Assembly: GCF_900115395.1 (NCBI RefSeq)
Contig: NZ_FOWE01000004.1
Coordinates: forward strand, 124,001-188,000
Direction: 5' to 3'
DNA length: 64,000 nt
Source of the DNA: Geodermatophilus obscurus
GTDB lineage: Bacteria > Actinomycetota > Actinomycetes > Mycobacteriales > Geodermatophilaceae
Made by a program: the position numbers and the translations under genes. The notes beneath the pieces were generated by a model, which saw only the letters and a program-made list of their open reading frames with translations, ran no database searches and was not told where the DNA came from. Below, one piece after another: positions 8,376 to 17,265 of the stretch (its first letter is position 1; each line of letters begins with the position of its first letter).

Positions 8376-9100
8376 TGGCACAGCCCCGCAGGGAACCCGA
8401 ACCGGGGCCGGAGACCGGCGGGCGGCCGCTGGCCGACATCCTCCGCGAGGCCGGCATCGAGGCGCCGCGCGGCGCCCGGCGGCGTCGCGGCGACACCGGT
8501 GACATCCCGGTCAAGCAGCGGCAGCGCGAACCCGACACCGACACCGACACCGGCCCCAACCCCGGGCGCCGGGCCAGCGACACCGGCCGGGTGGCCCGCG
8601 AGGCGGTGCGCCCGGCCCGGGAGGTCTCCCGGGACACCGGCCGGGTGACGGCGGAGAAGACCGGGCGGGGACCGGACGGCCCGACCACGGCGGCCATCCC
8701 CGGCATCCGTCCCACCCGCAAGCCCGGCGTCCCCGGCGCCGACCCCGCTCCCGCCACCGGACCCATCCCGGTGACCCGCGCCCGCGAGACCGACGTCCTC
8801 GACGAGCCGCTCGGTGCCCGCGAGGGCGCGCTGGCCTGGCTGCGCTTCGCCGGCGAGCTCGTGCTGGCGCTGGCCGCCGGCGTCGGCATCTACTTCCTGT
8901 CCACCGTCGTCTGGGAGCAGGTCCCCCAGGTCGCGGTGGTCCTCGCCCCGCTCGCGGTGACCGGCCTGGTCGCCGGCGTGGCCGCCTGGCGGCGGCGCAC
9001 CGGGCGCGAGCCGGTGGGCCCGGTGCTGATCGCCGTCCTGGTCTTCGCCGGGACGCTGCTCACCATCGCCCCGGCCGCCGGGCTGCTCGCCGCCACCTGA
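8375..9100 (+). CDS. Hypothetical membrane protein with long disordered N-terminus (Rv0497-like position)
   Basis: A 241-residue protein. Residues 1-150 are Arg/Pro/Asp/Gly-rich and probably disordered, with a conserved-looking start LADILREAGIEAP and a run of Asp-Thr repeats (DTDTDTG). The C-terminal third has three hydrophobic segments (LVLALAAGVGIYFLSTVVW; VAVVLAPLAVTGLVAGVAAW; GPVLIAVLVFAGTLLTIAPAAG). Co-transcribed with ppx and in the position of Rv0497, a conserved membrane protein of unknown role. Confidence 0.8.
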   Translation: MAQPRREPEPGPETGGRPLADILREAGIEAPRGARRRRGDTGDIPVKQRQREPDTDTDTGPNPGRRASDTGRVAREAVRPAREVSRDTGRVTAEKTGRGPDGPTTAAIPGIRPTRKPGVPGADPAPATGPIPVTRARETDVLDEPLGAREGALAWLRFAGELVLALAAGVGIYFLSTVVWEQVPQVAVVLAPLAVTGLVAGVAAWRRRTGREPVGPVLIAVLVFAGTLLTIAPAAGLLAAT

Positions 9101-9105
9101 GCCGG

Positions 9106-9120
9106 GGCGGGCAGCCCGCC
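9106..9120. terminator. Short GC hairpin between convergent genes
   Basis: GGCGGG CAG CCCGCC lies in the 24-nt gap between two converging genes. It could act as a bidirectional terminator, but there is no T-tract. Confidence 0.4.
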
Positions 9121-9124
9121 GCGC

Positions 9125-9694
9125 TCACTCCTCGTCGTCGGCGTCCCCGCCGGGCGACTGCGCGAACTGCTCGACGATCGCGGCCGAGAAGGCGTCCAGG
9201 TCGTCCGGGTTCCGGCTGGTGGTCAGGTTGCCGTCGACGACGACCTCCTCGTCCACCCACGTGGCCCCGGCGTTGCGCAGGTCGGTCTGCAGCGACGGCC
9301 AGGAGGTCATCCGCCGCCCCCGCACGACGCCGGCCTCGGCGAGCACCCACGGCGCGTGGCAGATGGCCGCGACCGGCTTGTCGGCCTCGAAGAACGCCTT
9401 CACGAACGCGACGGCGTCGGCGTCGGCCCGCACGAGGTCACCGTTGATGACGCCGCCGGGCAGGACCAGTGCCGCGTACTCCTCGGGGTCGGCGAGGGCG
9501 ACGGTCGTGTCGACCTTCCTCTCGTCGCCCTTGTCGATGTGCTGGTACATGGTGATCGAGCTGCTCTCCAGGGACACCAGCTCCGGCTCGGCGCCGGCCT
9601 CCTCCAGCGCCTGCCACGGCCGCTCGAGCTCGACCTGCTCGACCCCGTCGGTCGCGAGCACGGCCACCTTCATCCCGTCCAGTTCTCCTGCCAT
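9125..9694 (-). CDS. DJ-1/PfpI family protein (type 1 glutamine amidotransferase-like, YhbO/GSP18 type)
   Basis: About 189 residues of a single DJ-1/PfpI domain: KVAVLATDGVEQVELERP at the start, LVLPGGVINGDLVRAD, and the nucleophile elbow VAAICHAPWVLAEAG with the reactive Cys. Relatives are stress proteins proposed to act as deglycases or peptidases; the activity is debated. I chose the ATG at 9694 because TAGCCG lies 7 nt upstream. An alternative ATG at 9673 (MKVAVLAT) has an AGGAG 11 nt before it. Confidence 0.85.
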   Translation of the reverse strand: MAGELDGMKVAVLATDGVEQVELERPWQALEEAGAEPELVSLESSSITMYQHIDKGDERKVDTTVALADPEEYAALVLPGGVINGDLVRADADAVAFVKAFFEADKPVAAICHAPWVLAEAGVVRGRRMTSWPSLQTDLRNAGATWVDEEVVVDGNLTTSRNPDDLDAFSAAIVEQFAQSPGGDADDEE

Positions 9695-9791
9695 GCGGGC
9701 GCGGCTACCCGGGCCCGCAGGCCAGCACACGCGCGCGCACTACGGTCCGACCGGAGGTCCGACCGGACGACTCGACAGGCGGGAGCGGGCG

Positions 9792-10610
9792 ATGGGGCAA
9801 CGGCGGGGTCTGGCCGTCCTGGGCGGCGGCAAGATGGGCGAGGCGCTCCTGGCGGGGCTGGTGAAGCGGTCCGGTGCTGGCGACGTCCTCGTCAGCGAGC
9901 GGCACCCGGAGCGGGGGGTGGAGCTCGCCGCGCGCTACGGCGTCGAGGTCGTGGGGGTGGCCGAGGCCGCCGCCCGGGCGCGCGTCCTGCTGCTGGCGGT
10001 CAAGCCACAGGACCTGCCGGGGCTGCTGGACCTGCTCGCGCCCGAGGTCGAGCCCGGGCACCTGGTGGTGAGCATCGCCGCCGGCATCTCGACCGCGACG
10101 ATCGAGGCGGCGCTGCCGGCCGGCGTGCCGGTGGTGCGGGTCATGCCCAACACCCCGGCGCTGGTCGACGAGGGGATGAGCGTGCTGTCGGCGGGGGCGT
10201 CGGCCGGCGAGGCCGACCTCGACGAGGCCGAGGCGCTGCTGTCGGCGGTCGGCCGGGTCGCGCGGGTGCCGGAGCACCAGCAGGACGCGGTCACCGCGCT
10301 GTCGGGCAGCGGGCCGGCCTACTTCTTCTACCTCGTGGAGGCGATGGTCGACGCCGGCGTGCTGCTGGGCCTGCCGCGGGCGCTGACCACCGAGCTGGTG
10401 GTGCAGACGGCGCTGGGGTCGGCGGTGATGCTCCGCGAGTCCGGCGAGCACCCGGCCCAGCTGCGCGACGCGGTCAGCAGCCCCGGGGGGACGACGATCG
10501 CCGGCATCCGCGAGCTGGAGCGGCACTCGGTGCGCTCGGCGCTCATCTCCGCCATCGAGGCGGCCGCGCGGCGCTCGGTCGAGCTCGGCCGAGCCGACGG
10601 GAACCGGTGA
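9792..10610 (+). CDS. proC: Pyrroline-5-carboxylate reductase
   Basis: A 272-residue enzyme of proline synthesis that reduces pyrroline-5-carboxylate with NAD(P)H. The Rossmann start is LAVLGGGKMGEALLAGLVKR; VVRVMPNTPALV follows the nucleotide domain. The dimerisation domain carries the family signature ALSGSGPAYFFYLVEAM and SSPGGTTIAGI. The ATG has GGGAGCGGGC just upstream and a possible -10 TACGGT about 45 nt before. The gene order proC-HTH-bS22 is the same as Rv0500-Rv0500A-Rv0500B. Confidence 0.95.
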   Translation: MGQRRGLAVLGGGKMGEALLAGLVKRSGAGDVLVSERHPERGVELAARYGVEVVGVAEAAARARVLLLAVKPQDLPGLLDLLAPEVEPGHLVVSIAAGISTATIEAALPAGVPVVRVMPNTPALVDEGMSVLSAGASAGEADLDEAEALLSAVGRVARVPEHQQDAVTALSGSGPAYFFYLVEAMVDAGVLLGLPRALTTELVVQTALGSAVMLRESGEHPAQLRDAVSSPGGTTIAGIRELERHSVRSALISAIEAAARRSVELGRADGNR

Positions 10611-10861
10611 ACCTAGCCCGGCTCAGCCGTCGACGGGTGGACGCTGCGTCACCGTGTCGACACATCTCCACATGGACGCGCCGATACGGGTGGGAAGCGA
10701 GTTGCATAGGTGTAGTTCTGCCCAGGACGGACCGTTCCGCATGTTCGTTTCTTCCATCGCTTCTGTCACGCGGGTCCCCCTACTCTCTGTATCAGCACGT
10801 GCGTGTCCCGTAGCCGGTGGGGAAGCCGGCGCCCGACTCGTGCTAGGTCCGGAGAACTGAG

Positions 10862-11203
10862 ATGACCATGCCCCAGCGCACCAACGCCGCCTACGTCCGC
10901 CCGGCCGTCCCCGGCCCGCGCCCGATGGCCCGTCCGATCCCGGCCGCCGCGATGGCGCGCCCCGTGGGCCCGCAGCACCCCGCCGCCGTCCCGGTCGGCC
11001 GCCCCTCCGTCCCGCAGCCGCGCGCCGCCGTCACCTTCCTGACCGTCGCCGAGGTCGCGAGCATGATGCGCGTCTCCAAGATGACCGTGTACCGCCTCGT
11101 CCACGGCGGCGAGCTCTCCGCCGTCCGCGTCGGCCGCTCCTTCCGCGTGCCCGAGCGCGCCGTCCAGGACTACCTGCGCGACGCCTACACCGACATCGCC
11201 TGA
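10862..11203 (+). CDS. BldC/excisionase-type helix-turn-helix DNA-binding protein (Rv0500A-like)
   Basis: A 113-residue protein. Residues 1-55 are Pro/Ala/Arg-rich and probably unstructured. Residues about 58-110 form a MerR-like HTH of the excisionase/BldC class: FLTVAEVASMMRVSKMTVYR, LVHGGELSAVRVGRSFRVPE, AVQDYL. Such proteins bind direct repeats in promoters cooperatively and control development or house-keeping genes. The ATG has GGAGAACTGAG upstream. The preceding 251-nt gap holds a possible -10 TACTCT at 10781-10786 but no clear -35. A hairpin repeat starts right after the stop. Confidence 0.85.
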   Translation: MTMPQRTNAAYVRPAVPGPRPMARPIPAAAMARPVGPQHPAAVPVGRPSVPQPRAAVTFLTVAEVASMMRVSKMTVYRLVHGGELSAVRVGRSFRVPERAVQDYLRDAYTDIA

Positions 11204-11276
11204 GGAAGGACCACCTCGCCCCCACCGCACGCGAGCTCGGGGTGAGCCCCTGCGAGGTGGCCGTTCCAGCACCTCG
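11204..11276 (+). repeat. Hairpin repeat family, copy F
   Basis: Begins at the base after the stop of the HTH gene. Outer arms CCACCTCGC (11211-11219) and GCGAGGTGG (11252-11260) pair perfectly over 9 bp; the inner part pairs CACC with GGTG. The tail GGCCGTTCCAGCAC follows. Probably a terminator. Confidence 0.8.
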
Positions 11277-11361
11277 CTCGCCGCGCCTGCGCGGACCCCT
11301 CCGGGGCCTGCTCGGCACGGCACCGGACGCAGCACTCCCCCCACGAGGGGCCGGCCCGGTT

Positions 11362-11383
11362 CCCGCGGCAGCGTCGCCGCGGG
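11362..11383 (+). terminator. GC hairpin upstream of the bS22 gene
   Basis: CCCGCGGC, loop AGCGTC, GCCGCGGG: an 8-bp perfect stem in the 325-nt gap between the HTH gene and the ribosomal-protein gene. It may back up the terminator formed by copy F. No T-run. Confidence 0.4.
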
Positions 11384-11392
11384 GGCGCCGGG

Positions 11393-11398
11393 TAGGCT
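11393..11398 (+). promoter_or_regulatory. Possible -10 box (TAGGCT) for the bS22-epimerase operon
   Basis: TAGGCT lies 130 nt before the bS22 start codon and just after a hairpin. No convincing -35 box is visible. The remainder of this gap, 11399-11528, holds only the leader and the AGCAGGA ribosome site. Confidence 0.35.
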
Positions 11399-11528
11399 CG
11401 GTCGCCGAGCGACGACCCCGGTCCGGCCGGAACCGTCGCACACGAGCTGATCACCACTCGCGTGGCGCCCGGTCCCGACCCCCGTGGTCGCCGGCGGGCG
11501 CCCGCGGCCACGACGTCGGGAGCAGGAC

Positions 11529-11627
11529 ATGGGTTCGGTCATCAAGAAGCGCCGCAAGCGGATGGCGAAGAAGAAGCACCGCAAGCTGCTGAAGAAGACC
11601 CGCGTGCAGCGTCGCAACAAGAAGTGA
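11529..11627 (+). CDS. Small basic ribosomal protein bS22 (AURKAIP1/COX24 domain)
   Basis: A 32-residue, very basic peptide: it starts [19 protein letters not shown] and ends VQRRNKK. This is the signature of the actinobacterial 30S protein bS22 (Rv0500B; AURKAIP1/COX24 domain), which sits at the decoding-centre side of the small subunit. The ATG has GGGAGCAGGAC directly upstream and the epimerase gene starts 10 nt after the stop. Confidence 0.93.
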   Translation: MGSVIKKRRKRMAKKKHRKLLKKTRVQRRNKK

Positions 11628-11637
11628 GCTGAGGCTC

Positions 11638-12756
11638 GTGCCGCCCGCGGTCGTCCTGGTCACCGGCGTGAGCCGGTGGCTCGGCGGTGCGCTGGCGGCC
11701 GAGCTCGCTCGCGACCCGGCCATCGACCGGGTCATCGGGGTCGACACCGTCCCCCCGTCGGCGGAGCTGCTCCGCCGTCTCGGCCGCACCGAGTTCGTCC
11801 GCGCCGACATCCGCAACCCGCTGATCGGCAAGGTCATCAGCACCGCGGCCGTCGACACGGTCGTGCACATGAACATCAGCTCCACCCCCGCCGGAGCCGG
11901 CGGGCGCGGGGCGATGAAGGAGCTCAACGTCATCGGGACGATGCAGCTCCTCGCTGCCTGCCAGCGCGCGCCGTCGGTGCGCCGACTGGTGCTCAAGTCG
12001 ACCAGCGCCGTCTACGGCGCCTCACCGCGCGACCCGGCCGTCTTCACCGAGGCGATGCAGGCCCGCCGCGTCCCCTCGGGCGGCTTCGCGAAGGACAGCC
12101 TCGACATCGAGGGCTACGTGCGGGCCTTCTCCCGGCGCCGTCCCGACGTCGGGGTCGCCGTCCTGCGCTTCACCAACTTCATCGGCCCGCGGATCGACTC
12201 GGTGCTGTCCGGGTTCCTCCGGATGCCGGTCGTCCCGACGGCGCTGGGCTACGACGCCCGCGTCCAGCTGCTCCACGAGGACGACGCGCTGGGCGTGCTG
12301 ACCCGGGCCACCACGGGCGAGTTCACCGGCACGGTGAACGCCGGGGGAGAGGGCACGTTGCTGTTGTCGCAGGTCATCCGCAGGCTGGGCCGGCTGCAGC
12401 TGCCGGTGCCCTCGCCGGCGCTGGGCTCCCTCGGCCGGCTCACCCGCCGGTTCGGCTACGTCGACTACTCACCCGAGCAGATGCGCTTCCTCAACTTCGG
12501 CCGGGTCGTCGACACCACCGTGCTGCGCACGGAGTTCGGCTACACGCCGCGCTACAGCACCGCCGAGGCGCTGGCCGACTACGCGCACACCGTCCCTCCC
12601 GTGGTGCCGCCCGACCTCGTCGGTGACGTGGCCGCCCGCGCGCAGGGGCTGGTCGCGCGGGCCGGCTCGGTGGCCTCCACGGTGGGCACCACCGTCCACG
12701 GTCGGCTGCGGCCTGCTCCGGCGTCGCCCGGGCTGAGGGCGGTGCGCGATGCCTGA
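11638..12756 (+). CDS. NAD-dependent epimerase/dehydratase (extended SDR, Rv0501-like)
   Basis: A 372-residue extended short-chain dehydrogenase. The nucleotide-binding start is atypical, VTGVSRWLGGALAAEL, standing for GxxGxxG. Next come VVHMNISSTP and the catalytic-type STSAVYGASPRDP (Ser and Tyr), but the Tyr-x-x-x-Lys lysine is not obvious; GGFAKDSLDIEGYV follows. Residues 190-260 form the substrate domain. Orthologues (galE2 in M. tuberculosis) are not proven UDP-glucose epimerases, so the substrate stays open. GTG start; the stop overlaps the acyltransferase start by 8 nt. Confidence 0.85.
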   Translation: MPPAVVLVTGVSRWLGGALAAELARDPAIDRVIGVDTVPPSAELLRRLGRTEFVRADIRNPLIGKVISTAAVDTVVHMNISSTPAGAGGRGAMKELNVIGTMQLLAACQRAPSVRRLVLKSTSAVYGASPRDPAVFTEAMQARRVPSGGFAKDSLDIEGYVRAFSRRRPDVGVAVLRFTNFIGPRIDSVLSGFLRMPVVPTALGYDARVQLLHEDDALGVLTRATTGEFTGTVNAGGEGTLLLSQVIRRLGRLQLPVPSPALGSLGRLTRRFGYVDYSPEQMRFLNFGRVVDTTVLRTEFGYTPRYSTAEALADYAHTVPPVVPPDLVGDVAARAQGLVARAGSVASTVGTTVHGRLRPAPASPGLRAVRDA

Positions 12757-13657
12757 GGCGCGCGTCATCCGGCTGCGTCCCGACGACGAGCAGTCGCACG
12801 TCCCGCCCCCGTCCGACCCGAGCTGGGACGAGCAGGTCGCCGGCGGGCTGGAGTTCCTGCGCCGCCGGGTGACCGGCGAGTACGAGACCGACGAGTTCGG
12901 CTTCGACCCCGACCTCACCGACCACGTGCTGCTGCCGCTCCTGCGGCCGCTGTTCTCCCGCTGGTTCCGGGTCGAGACCCACGGCGTCGAGAACGTGCCG
13001 AGCACCGGCGGGGCGCTGGTCGTCGCCAACCACTCGGGCACGGTCCCGGTCGACGCGCTGATGGCCACGGTGGCCCTGCACGACGACCACCCCGCGCAGC
13101 GCCGCTTCCGGCTGCTCGGCGCCGACCTGGTGTTCGACCTGCCCGCCGTCGGGTCCCTGGCCCGCAAGTTCGGCGCCACGCTGGCCTGCAGCGAGGACGC
13201 CGAGCGGCTGCTCTGCGGCGGTGAGCTGGTCGGCGTCTTCCCCGAGGGGTTCAAGGGGATCGGCAAGCCGTTCCGCGACCGGTACACCCTGCAGCGGTTC
13301 GGCCGTGGCGGTTTCGTCACAGCGGCACTGCGCACGGGCAAGCCGATCATCCCCTGCGCCATCGTCGGCGCCGAGGAGATCTACCCGATGATCGGCAACG
13401 CGCGGACGGTGGCCCGCCTCCTGGGCCTGCCCTACTTCCCGGTGACGCCGACGTTCCCCGCGCTCGGCCCGCTCGGCCTGGTGCCGCTGCCGTCGAAGTG
13501 GCTCATCGCGTTCGGCGAGCCGATCGAGACGGCGTCCTACGGCCCCGCGGCCGCGGAGGACCCGATGCTGGTGTTCAACCTGACCGACCAGGTCCGCGAG
13601 ACGATCCAGCAGTCCATCTACCAGTTGCTCCTGCAGCGCAGCTCGGTCTTCTCCTGA
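12749..13657 (+). CDS. Lysophospholipid acyltransferase-like protein (Rv0502-like)
   Basis: A 302-residue PlsC/LPLAT-fold protein: LVVANHSGTVPVDALM holds the His and Asp of the catalytic motif with wider spacing than the usual HX4D, and VGVFPEGFKGIGKPF is the substrate-binding block. The N-terminal 90 residues are acidic and specific to actinobacterial members. It probably acylates a lysolipid at the inner membrane; acyl donor and acceptor are unknown. Translationally coupled to the SDR gene. The stop is followed at once by hairpin copy E. Confidence 0.85.
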   Translation: MPEARVIRLRPDDEQSHVPPPSDPSWDEQVAGGLEFLRRRVTGEYETDEFGFDPDLTDHVLLPLLRPLFSRWFRVETHGVENVPSTGGALVVANHSGTVPVDALMATVALHDDHPAQRRFRLLGADLVFDLPAVGSLARKFGATLACSEDAERLLCGGELVGVFPEGFKGIGKPFRDRYTLQRFGRGGFVTAALRTGKPIIPCAIVGAEEIYPMIGNARTVARLLGLPYFPVTPTFPALGPLGLVPLPSKWLIAFGEPIETASYGPAAAEDPMLVFNLTDQVRETIQQSIYQLLLQRSSVFS

Positions 13658-13736
13658 CGGAGGACCCTCGTCCCCCCACGCCTCGCACGCTCAGGCGGAG
13701 GGCTCCTGACGAGGGCCGTTCCAGCCCGTCACCAGG
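13658..13736. repeat. Hairpin repeat family, copy E
   Basis: Lies between two converging genes and nearly fills the gap. Outer arms CCCTCGTC (13665-13672) and GACGAGGG (13708-13715) pair over 8 bp. The inner stem is CGCCT/AGGCG around CGCACGCTC, and the tail is GGCCGTTCCAGCCCGTCACC. Well placed to stop transcription from both sides. Confidence 0.85.
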
Positions 13737-14657
13737 TCAGGCCCGCTTGCGGCGGAGGGCGACCGCGCCGCCGACGACGCCGCCGGTGAGCGCCGCCGCG
13801 GCGACCGTCGGGACGCCGATCCGCGCCGCCTTGCGGCCGGTGCGGAAGTCGCGGACGGTCCACCCGCGCGAGCGGGCGACGGCGCGCAGCTCGGTGTCGG
13901 GGTTGACCGCGACCGACGTCCCGGTCAGGGAGAGCATCGGCAGGTCGTTGGCCGAGTCGCTGTAGGCGGTGCAGCGGGACAGGTCGAGGTCCTCCCGGTC
14001 GGCGAGCGCCCGCACCGCCTCGGCCTTCGCCTCCCCGTGCATGAGCTCACCGACCAGCCGCCCGGTGTAGCGGCCGTCGACCACCTCGGACACGGTGCCC
14101 AGCGCGCCGGTCAGGCCCAGCCGGTGGGCGATGATGCTCGCCAACTCCACCGGGGTCGCGGTGACCAGCCACACCCGCTGGCCGGCGTCGATGTGCTGCT
14201 GGGCGAGGTTGCGGGTGCCCGACCAGATGCGGTCGGCCATGAGCTCGTCGTAGATCTCCTCGCCGGCCCGAGTGATCTCCGAGACCTCGCGGCCGGCGAC
14301 GAAGGCCAGGGCGCTCTCGCGGATGTTGAGCATGTCGCCGGCGCTCTCGTTGCCGGCGACCCGGAACTTCGCCTGCTGCCAGGCGAACCGGGCGAGGTCG
14401 CGGGAGCTCAGGTACTTGCGGGAGGCCAGGCCGCGGGCGAACCAGAACAGCGAGGCGCCCATCATCATCGTGTTGTCGACGTCGAAGAAGGCGGCGGCGG
14501 TGCGGTCGGCGACCACGGTCGGGACCGGCTCGACCTCCGCGGCGGCCGCGGACGCCAGTCCGGCGACGTGCGCGCGGATCTCCTCCTCCGACGGCGACCC
14601 GTCCGGCCGGTGGCGGGCGGCGCGGCGGTCGCGGAACGGCATCCCCCGCACCGGCAC
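13737..14657 (-). CDS. HAD-IB family hydrolase (SerB1-like)
   Basis: A 306-residue phosphatase-like protein. HAD motif I is [18 protein letters not shown], motif II is [20 protein letters not shown], the lysine region is [12 protein letters not shown] and motif III/IV is [16 protein letters not shown]. The small cap places it in subfamily IB with phosphoserine phosphatase and CicA-like lipid phosphatases. A hydrophobic stretch near the C-terminus ([20 protein letters not shown], followed by RRKR) could anchor it to the membrane. In actinobacteria the gene lies beside the acyltransferase, hinting at a lipid phosphate substrate. GTG start at 14657; a possible -10 TAGGGT lies about 47 nt upstream. 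Confidence 0.85.
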   Translation of the reverse strand: MPVRGMPFRDRRAARHRPDGSPSEEEIRAHVAGLASAAAAEVEPVPTVVADRTAAAFFDVDNTMMMGASLFWFARGLASRKYLSSRDLARFAWQQAKFRVAGNESAGDMLNIRESALAFVAGREVSEITRAGEEIYDELMADRIWSGTRNLAQQHIDAGQRVWLVTATPVELASIIAHRLGLTGALGTVSEVVDGRYTGRLVGELMHGEAKAEAVRALADREDLDLSRCTAYSDSANDLPMLSLTGTSVAVNPDTELRAVARSRGWTVRDFRTGRKAARIGVPTVAAAALTGGVVGGAVALRRKRA

Positions 14658-14843
14658 CCCCTGACTCCGCGGACCGCCTGCCTCCGGGCGGCCCCGGTCG
14701 ACCCTATCGGGGGCGCGGGGCGCCGCCGCCGGGCCTCATGGGGCGAGCGGCCGGGAGCCCGCCCCGCGGCCGGCCGGAGCGACGAGCCCGGTCGGGGTCG
14801 GTCACGCGGGCCGGCGGAGGGCGACCCGGTGGTGTGCGCAGGG

Positions 14844-15560
14844 TCAGCGCAGACCCTCCGGCAGCAGCGCGCCCAGCCGCCGCACGGCCCGGTGCTGCAG
14901 TGCCTTCACCGCGCCGTCCTTCTTGCCCATGACCGCGGCGGTCTCCGCCACCGACAGCCCGTGCAGGAAGCGCAGCGAGATGCACTCCCGCTGCTCGCTC
15001 CCGAGCCGGCGGATGCACGACAGGAGCTGCTCGTTGGTCAGCCGCGCGACGACGGCGTCCTCCGGGCCGTCGGTGGCCCGGTCGGCGTCGCGCATGTCGG
15101 CGGTGGCGACCTCCAGCCGGAACCGGCTGCTCTTCACGTGGTCGCGGACGATGTTGCGGGCGATGGTCACCAGCCACGCGCCGACGTCGCGGCCCTGGAA
15201 GGACAGCGAGTCGATCCGGCGCAGCGCGCGGACGAAGGTCTCGCTGGTGAAGTCCTCGGCCTGGGCCCAGTCGCCCACCCGGTGCAGCACGTAGCGGAAG
15301 ACCAGCGTCACGTAGTGGTCGTAGAGCCGCCCGAACGCCTCGGCGTCCCCGTGCTGGGCGCGGTGCACGAGGTCCCAGACGTCGGCCCGGTCGCCGGGCG
15401 GGACCTCCCCGGGGACGGCGGCCGCCGCGGCGAGGACGTCGTCGCCGGGATCCCCGGAGGGGGACCCGGGAACGGCTTCGGCACTGCTGCGCGGGTGCGG
15501 TGCCGGGCGGGGGCGCGGTCCGGCGGCGGACAGCTCGTCCACCGGGCGCGACTGCGGCAT
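14844..15560 (-). CDS. ECF RNA polymerase sigma factor, BldN family
   Basis: A 238-residue ECF sigma factor. Residues 1-60 are a Pro/Ala-rich extension, as in BldN. Region 2 includes AFGRLYDHYVTLVFRYVLHR and AEDFTSETFVRALRRI, followed by FQGRDVGAWLVTIARNIVRD. Region 4 is SEQRECISLRFLHGLSVAET, then MGKKDGAVKALQHRAVRRL. It closely resembles Streptomyces BldN, which also lies near rex. The ATG at 15560 has GAGGGGGG about 9 nt before it. No anti-sigma gene is adjacent. The 186-nt gap to the HAD gene holds that gene's promoter area only. Confidence 0.9.
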   Translation of the reverse strand: MPQSRPVDELSAAGPRPRPAPHPRSSAEAVPGSPSGDPGDDVLAAAAAVPGEVPPGDRADVWDLVHRAQHGDAEAFGRLYDHYVTLVFRYVLHRVGDWAQAEDFTSETFVRALRRIDSLSFQGRDVGAWLVTIARNIVRDHVKSSRFRLEVATADMRDADRATDGPEDAVVARLTNEQLLSCIRRLGSEQRECISLRFLHGLSVAETAAVMGKKDGAVKALQHRAVRRLGALLPEGLR

Positions 15561-15708
15561 GCGCGACGACCCCCCTCGTCGGCGTCCCGCGGTGCTGCGG
15601 GTCCTGTCCCATGGTGACAACATCACTGCGGCCCGTCCACGCCGGGCGGCCCTGGAGTACCCGCCGGTACCTCCCGCGGGGGACCGGCGCCCGCGCAGGA
15701 GGTGTCCC

Positions 15709-17265
15709 GTGACCGCGCCCGCCCCGCCGTCCGCGGACCCGACGGGTCTGTCCGCCCTGGTGCGGGCCGCGGCCGCCCGCCGGCCGGAGGCCCCGGCGGT
15801 CGTCGACGGCGCCGACCGGGTGACCTGGGGCGAGCTCGACGCCCTCGTCGACCGGGCCGCCGCCGGGCTCGCCGCCCGGGGGCTGGCGCGCGGCGACCGG
15901 GTCGCCGTCCAGTTGCCCAACGGGCTGGCGTGGCTTCGGGCCGTCCTCGGTGCGCTGCGCGCCGGCCTGGTCGTGGTCCCGGTGAACACCGCCTACACCG
16001 GCCCGGAGGTCGAGCACGTCCTGCGCGACTCCGGCGCCGCGCTGCTCGTCACGGCGGCCGGGCGGGAGCCGGTGGCCGGCGTGCCGGTCCTCTCCGGGCC
16101 GCCCGAGGCCGACGGGCCGCCACCCGCCGACGACGACGACCCCGCCGCGGTGTCCTTCCTCGCCTACACCAGCGGCACCACCGGCCGGCCGCGCGGCGCG
16201 ATGCTCACCGCCGGCGCGCTGCGCGCCAACCAGCGGCAGTGCCTGGCGATGGACCCGCCGCCGGTGCGGCCCGACGACCGGGTGCTGCTGGTCCTGCCGC
16301 TGTTCCACGTCTACGGCCTCAACGCCGGCTTCGGCCTGGTCGCCGCCACCGGCGCGTGCGCCGTCCTGGTGCCGGCGTTCGACCCCCGCGCCACGCTCGA
16401 GGTGATGGAGCGCGAGCAGGTCACCGCCGTCCCGGGTGCGCCGCCGCTGTACCAGGCGTGGCTGGCCGTGGCCGACGCCGAGGGCTCCGACGCGCGCCTG
16501 CGGCGGGCCCTGGCCGCCGTGCGCACGGCCTCCTCCGGCGCCGCACCGCTGCCCGCGGCGACCTGGACGGCCATGCGCGAGCGCACCGCCGTGCAGGTGT
16601 GGGAGGGCTACGGCCTCACCGAGGCCTGTCCCGTCGTGGCCAGCACGCTGGCGACCGGGCGGGCCAAGCCCGCCTGCATCGGCGGTCCGCTGCCCGGCGT
16701 GGAGGTCGCCCTGCGGGAGCCCGGTGGCGGTGACGCCGGGGACGCCGGCGACGGGCCGGGGGAGCTGTGGGTGCGCGGCCCCAACCTCTTCGCCGGGTTC
16801 TGGCCCGACGGGGCCGACGGTCCCGACGACGACGGCTGGCTGGCCACCGGCGACCTCGCCCACCGCGACGCCGACGGCGACCTGCACCTGCTGAACCGGC
16901 GCAGCGACCTGGTCCTGGTGAGCGGCTTCAACGTCTACCCGGCGGAGGTCGAGCGCGTGCTCGACGCCCACCCCACCGTCGCCGAGAGCGCGGTGATCGG
17001 CGTGCCCGACCCGCGCACCGGCGCCGCCGTCCTCGCCGTCGTGGCGCCCGCGCCGGGGGCGGTGGTCGACGCCGACGAGCTGCGGGCGCACGCGGCCGCG
17101 TCGCTGGCCCGGTACAAAGTGCCCACCGCGGTCGTGGTGCTGCCGGCGCTGCCGCACTCGCTGACCGGCAAGATCAGCCGCGCGCGGCTGCGCGAGCTCG
17201 GGCTCGACCGCGACGACGCGGCCGGCGGCGGCGCGCCCGAGCCGGTGGGGGTGCCCGGTGACTGA
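15709..17265 (+). CDS. Class I adenylate-forming enzyme (acyl-CoA synthetase family)
   Basis: A 518-residue AMP-binding enzyme. Core motifs: AYTSGTTGRPRGAMLT (A3 P-loop), YGLTEACPV (A5), TGDLAHRDADGDLHLLNRRS (A7/A8 hinge) and the catalytic-Lys region LTGKISRARLREL near the C-terminus. It should activate a carboxylic acid as the acyl-AMP and probably transfer it to CoA. The chain length cannot be told. The GTG at 15709 has a perfect AGGAGGTG (15697-15704). It is divergent from the BldN-type sigma gene and overlaps the glutaredoxin start by 8 nt. Confidence 0.88.
   Translation: MTAPAPPSADPTGLSALVRAAAARRPEAPAVVDGADRVTWGELDALVDRAAAGLAARGLARGDRVAVQLPNGLAWLRAVLGALRAGLVVVPVNTAYTGPEVEHVLRDSGAALLVTAAGREPVAGVPVLSGPPEADGPPPADDDDPAAVSFLAYTSGTTGRPRGAMLTAGALRANQRQCLAMDPPPVRPDDRVLLVLPLFHVYGLNAGFGLVAATGACAVLVPAFDPRATLEVMEREQVTAVPGAPPLYQAWLAVADAEGSDARLRRALAAVRTASSGAAPLPAATWTAMRERTAVQVWEGYGLTEACPVVASTLATGRAKPACIGGPLPGVEVALREPGGGDAGDAGDGPGELWVRGPNLFAGFWPDGADGPDDDGWLATGDLAHRDADGDLHLLNRRSDLVLVSGFNVYPAEVERVLDAHPTVAESAVIGVPDPRTGAAVLAVVAPAPGAVVDADELRAHAAASLARYKVPTAVVVLPALPHSLTGKISRARLRELGLDRDDAAGGGAPEPVGVPGD

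Noticed and set aside
10654..10860. Small open frame upstream of the BldC-like gene
   Set aside because: No ribosome site, no conserved sequence, and it covers the likely promoter and leader of the next gene.
15610..15622. GTGACAACATCAC before the BldN-type gene as a BldD or CRP operator
   Set aside because: The half-site spacing is 5 rather than 6 for CRP, and the match to the BldD consensus is too loose to claim.
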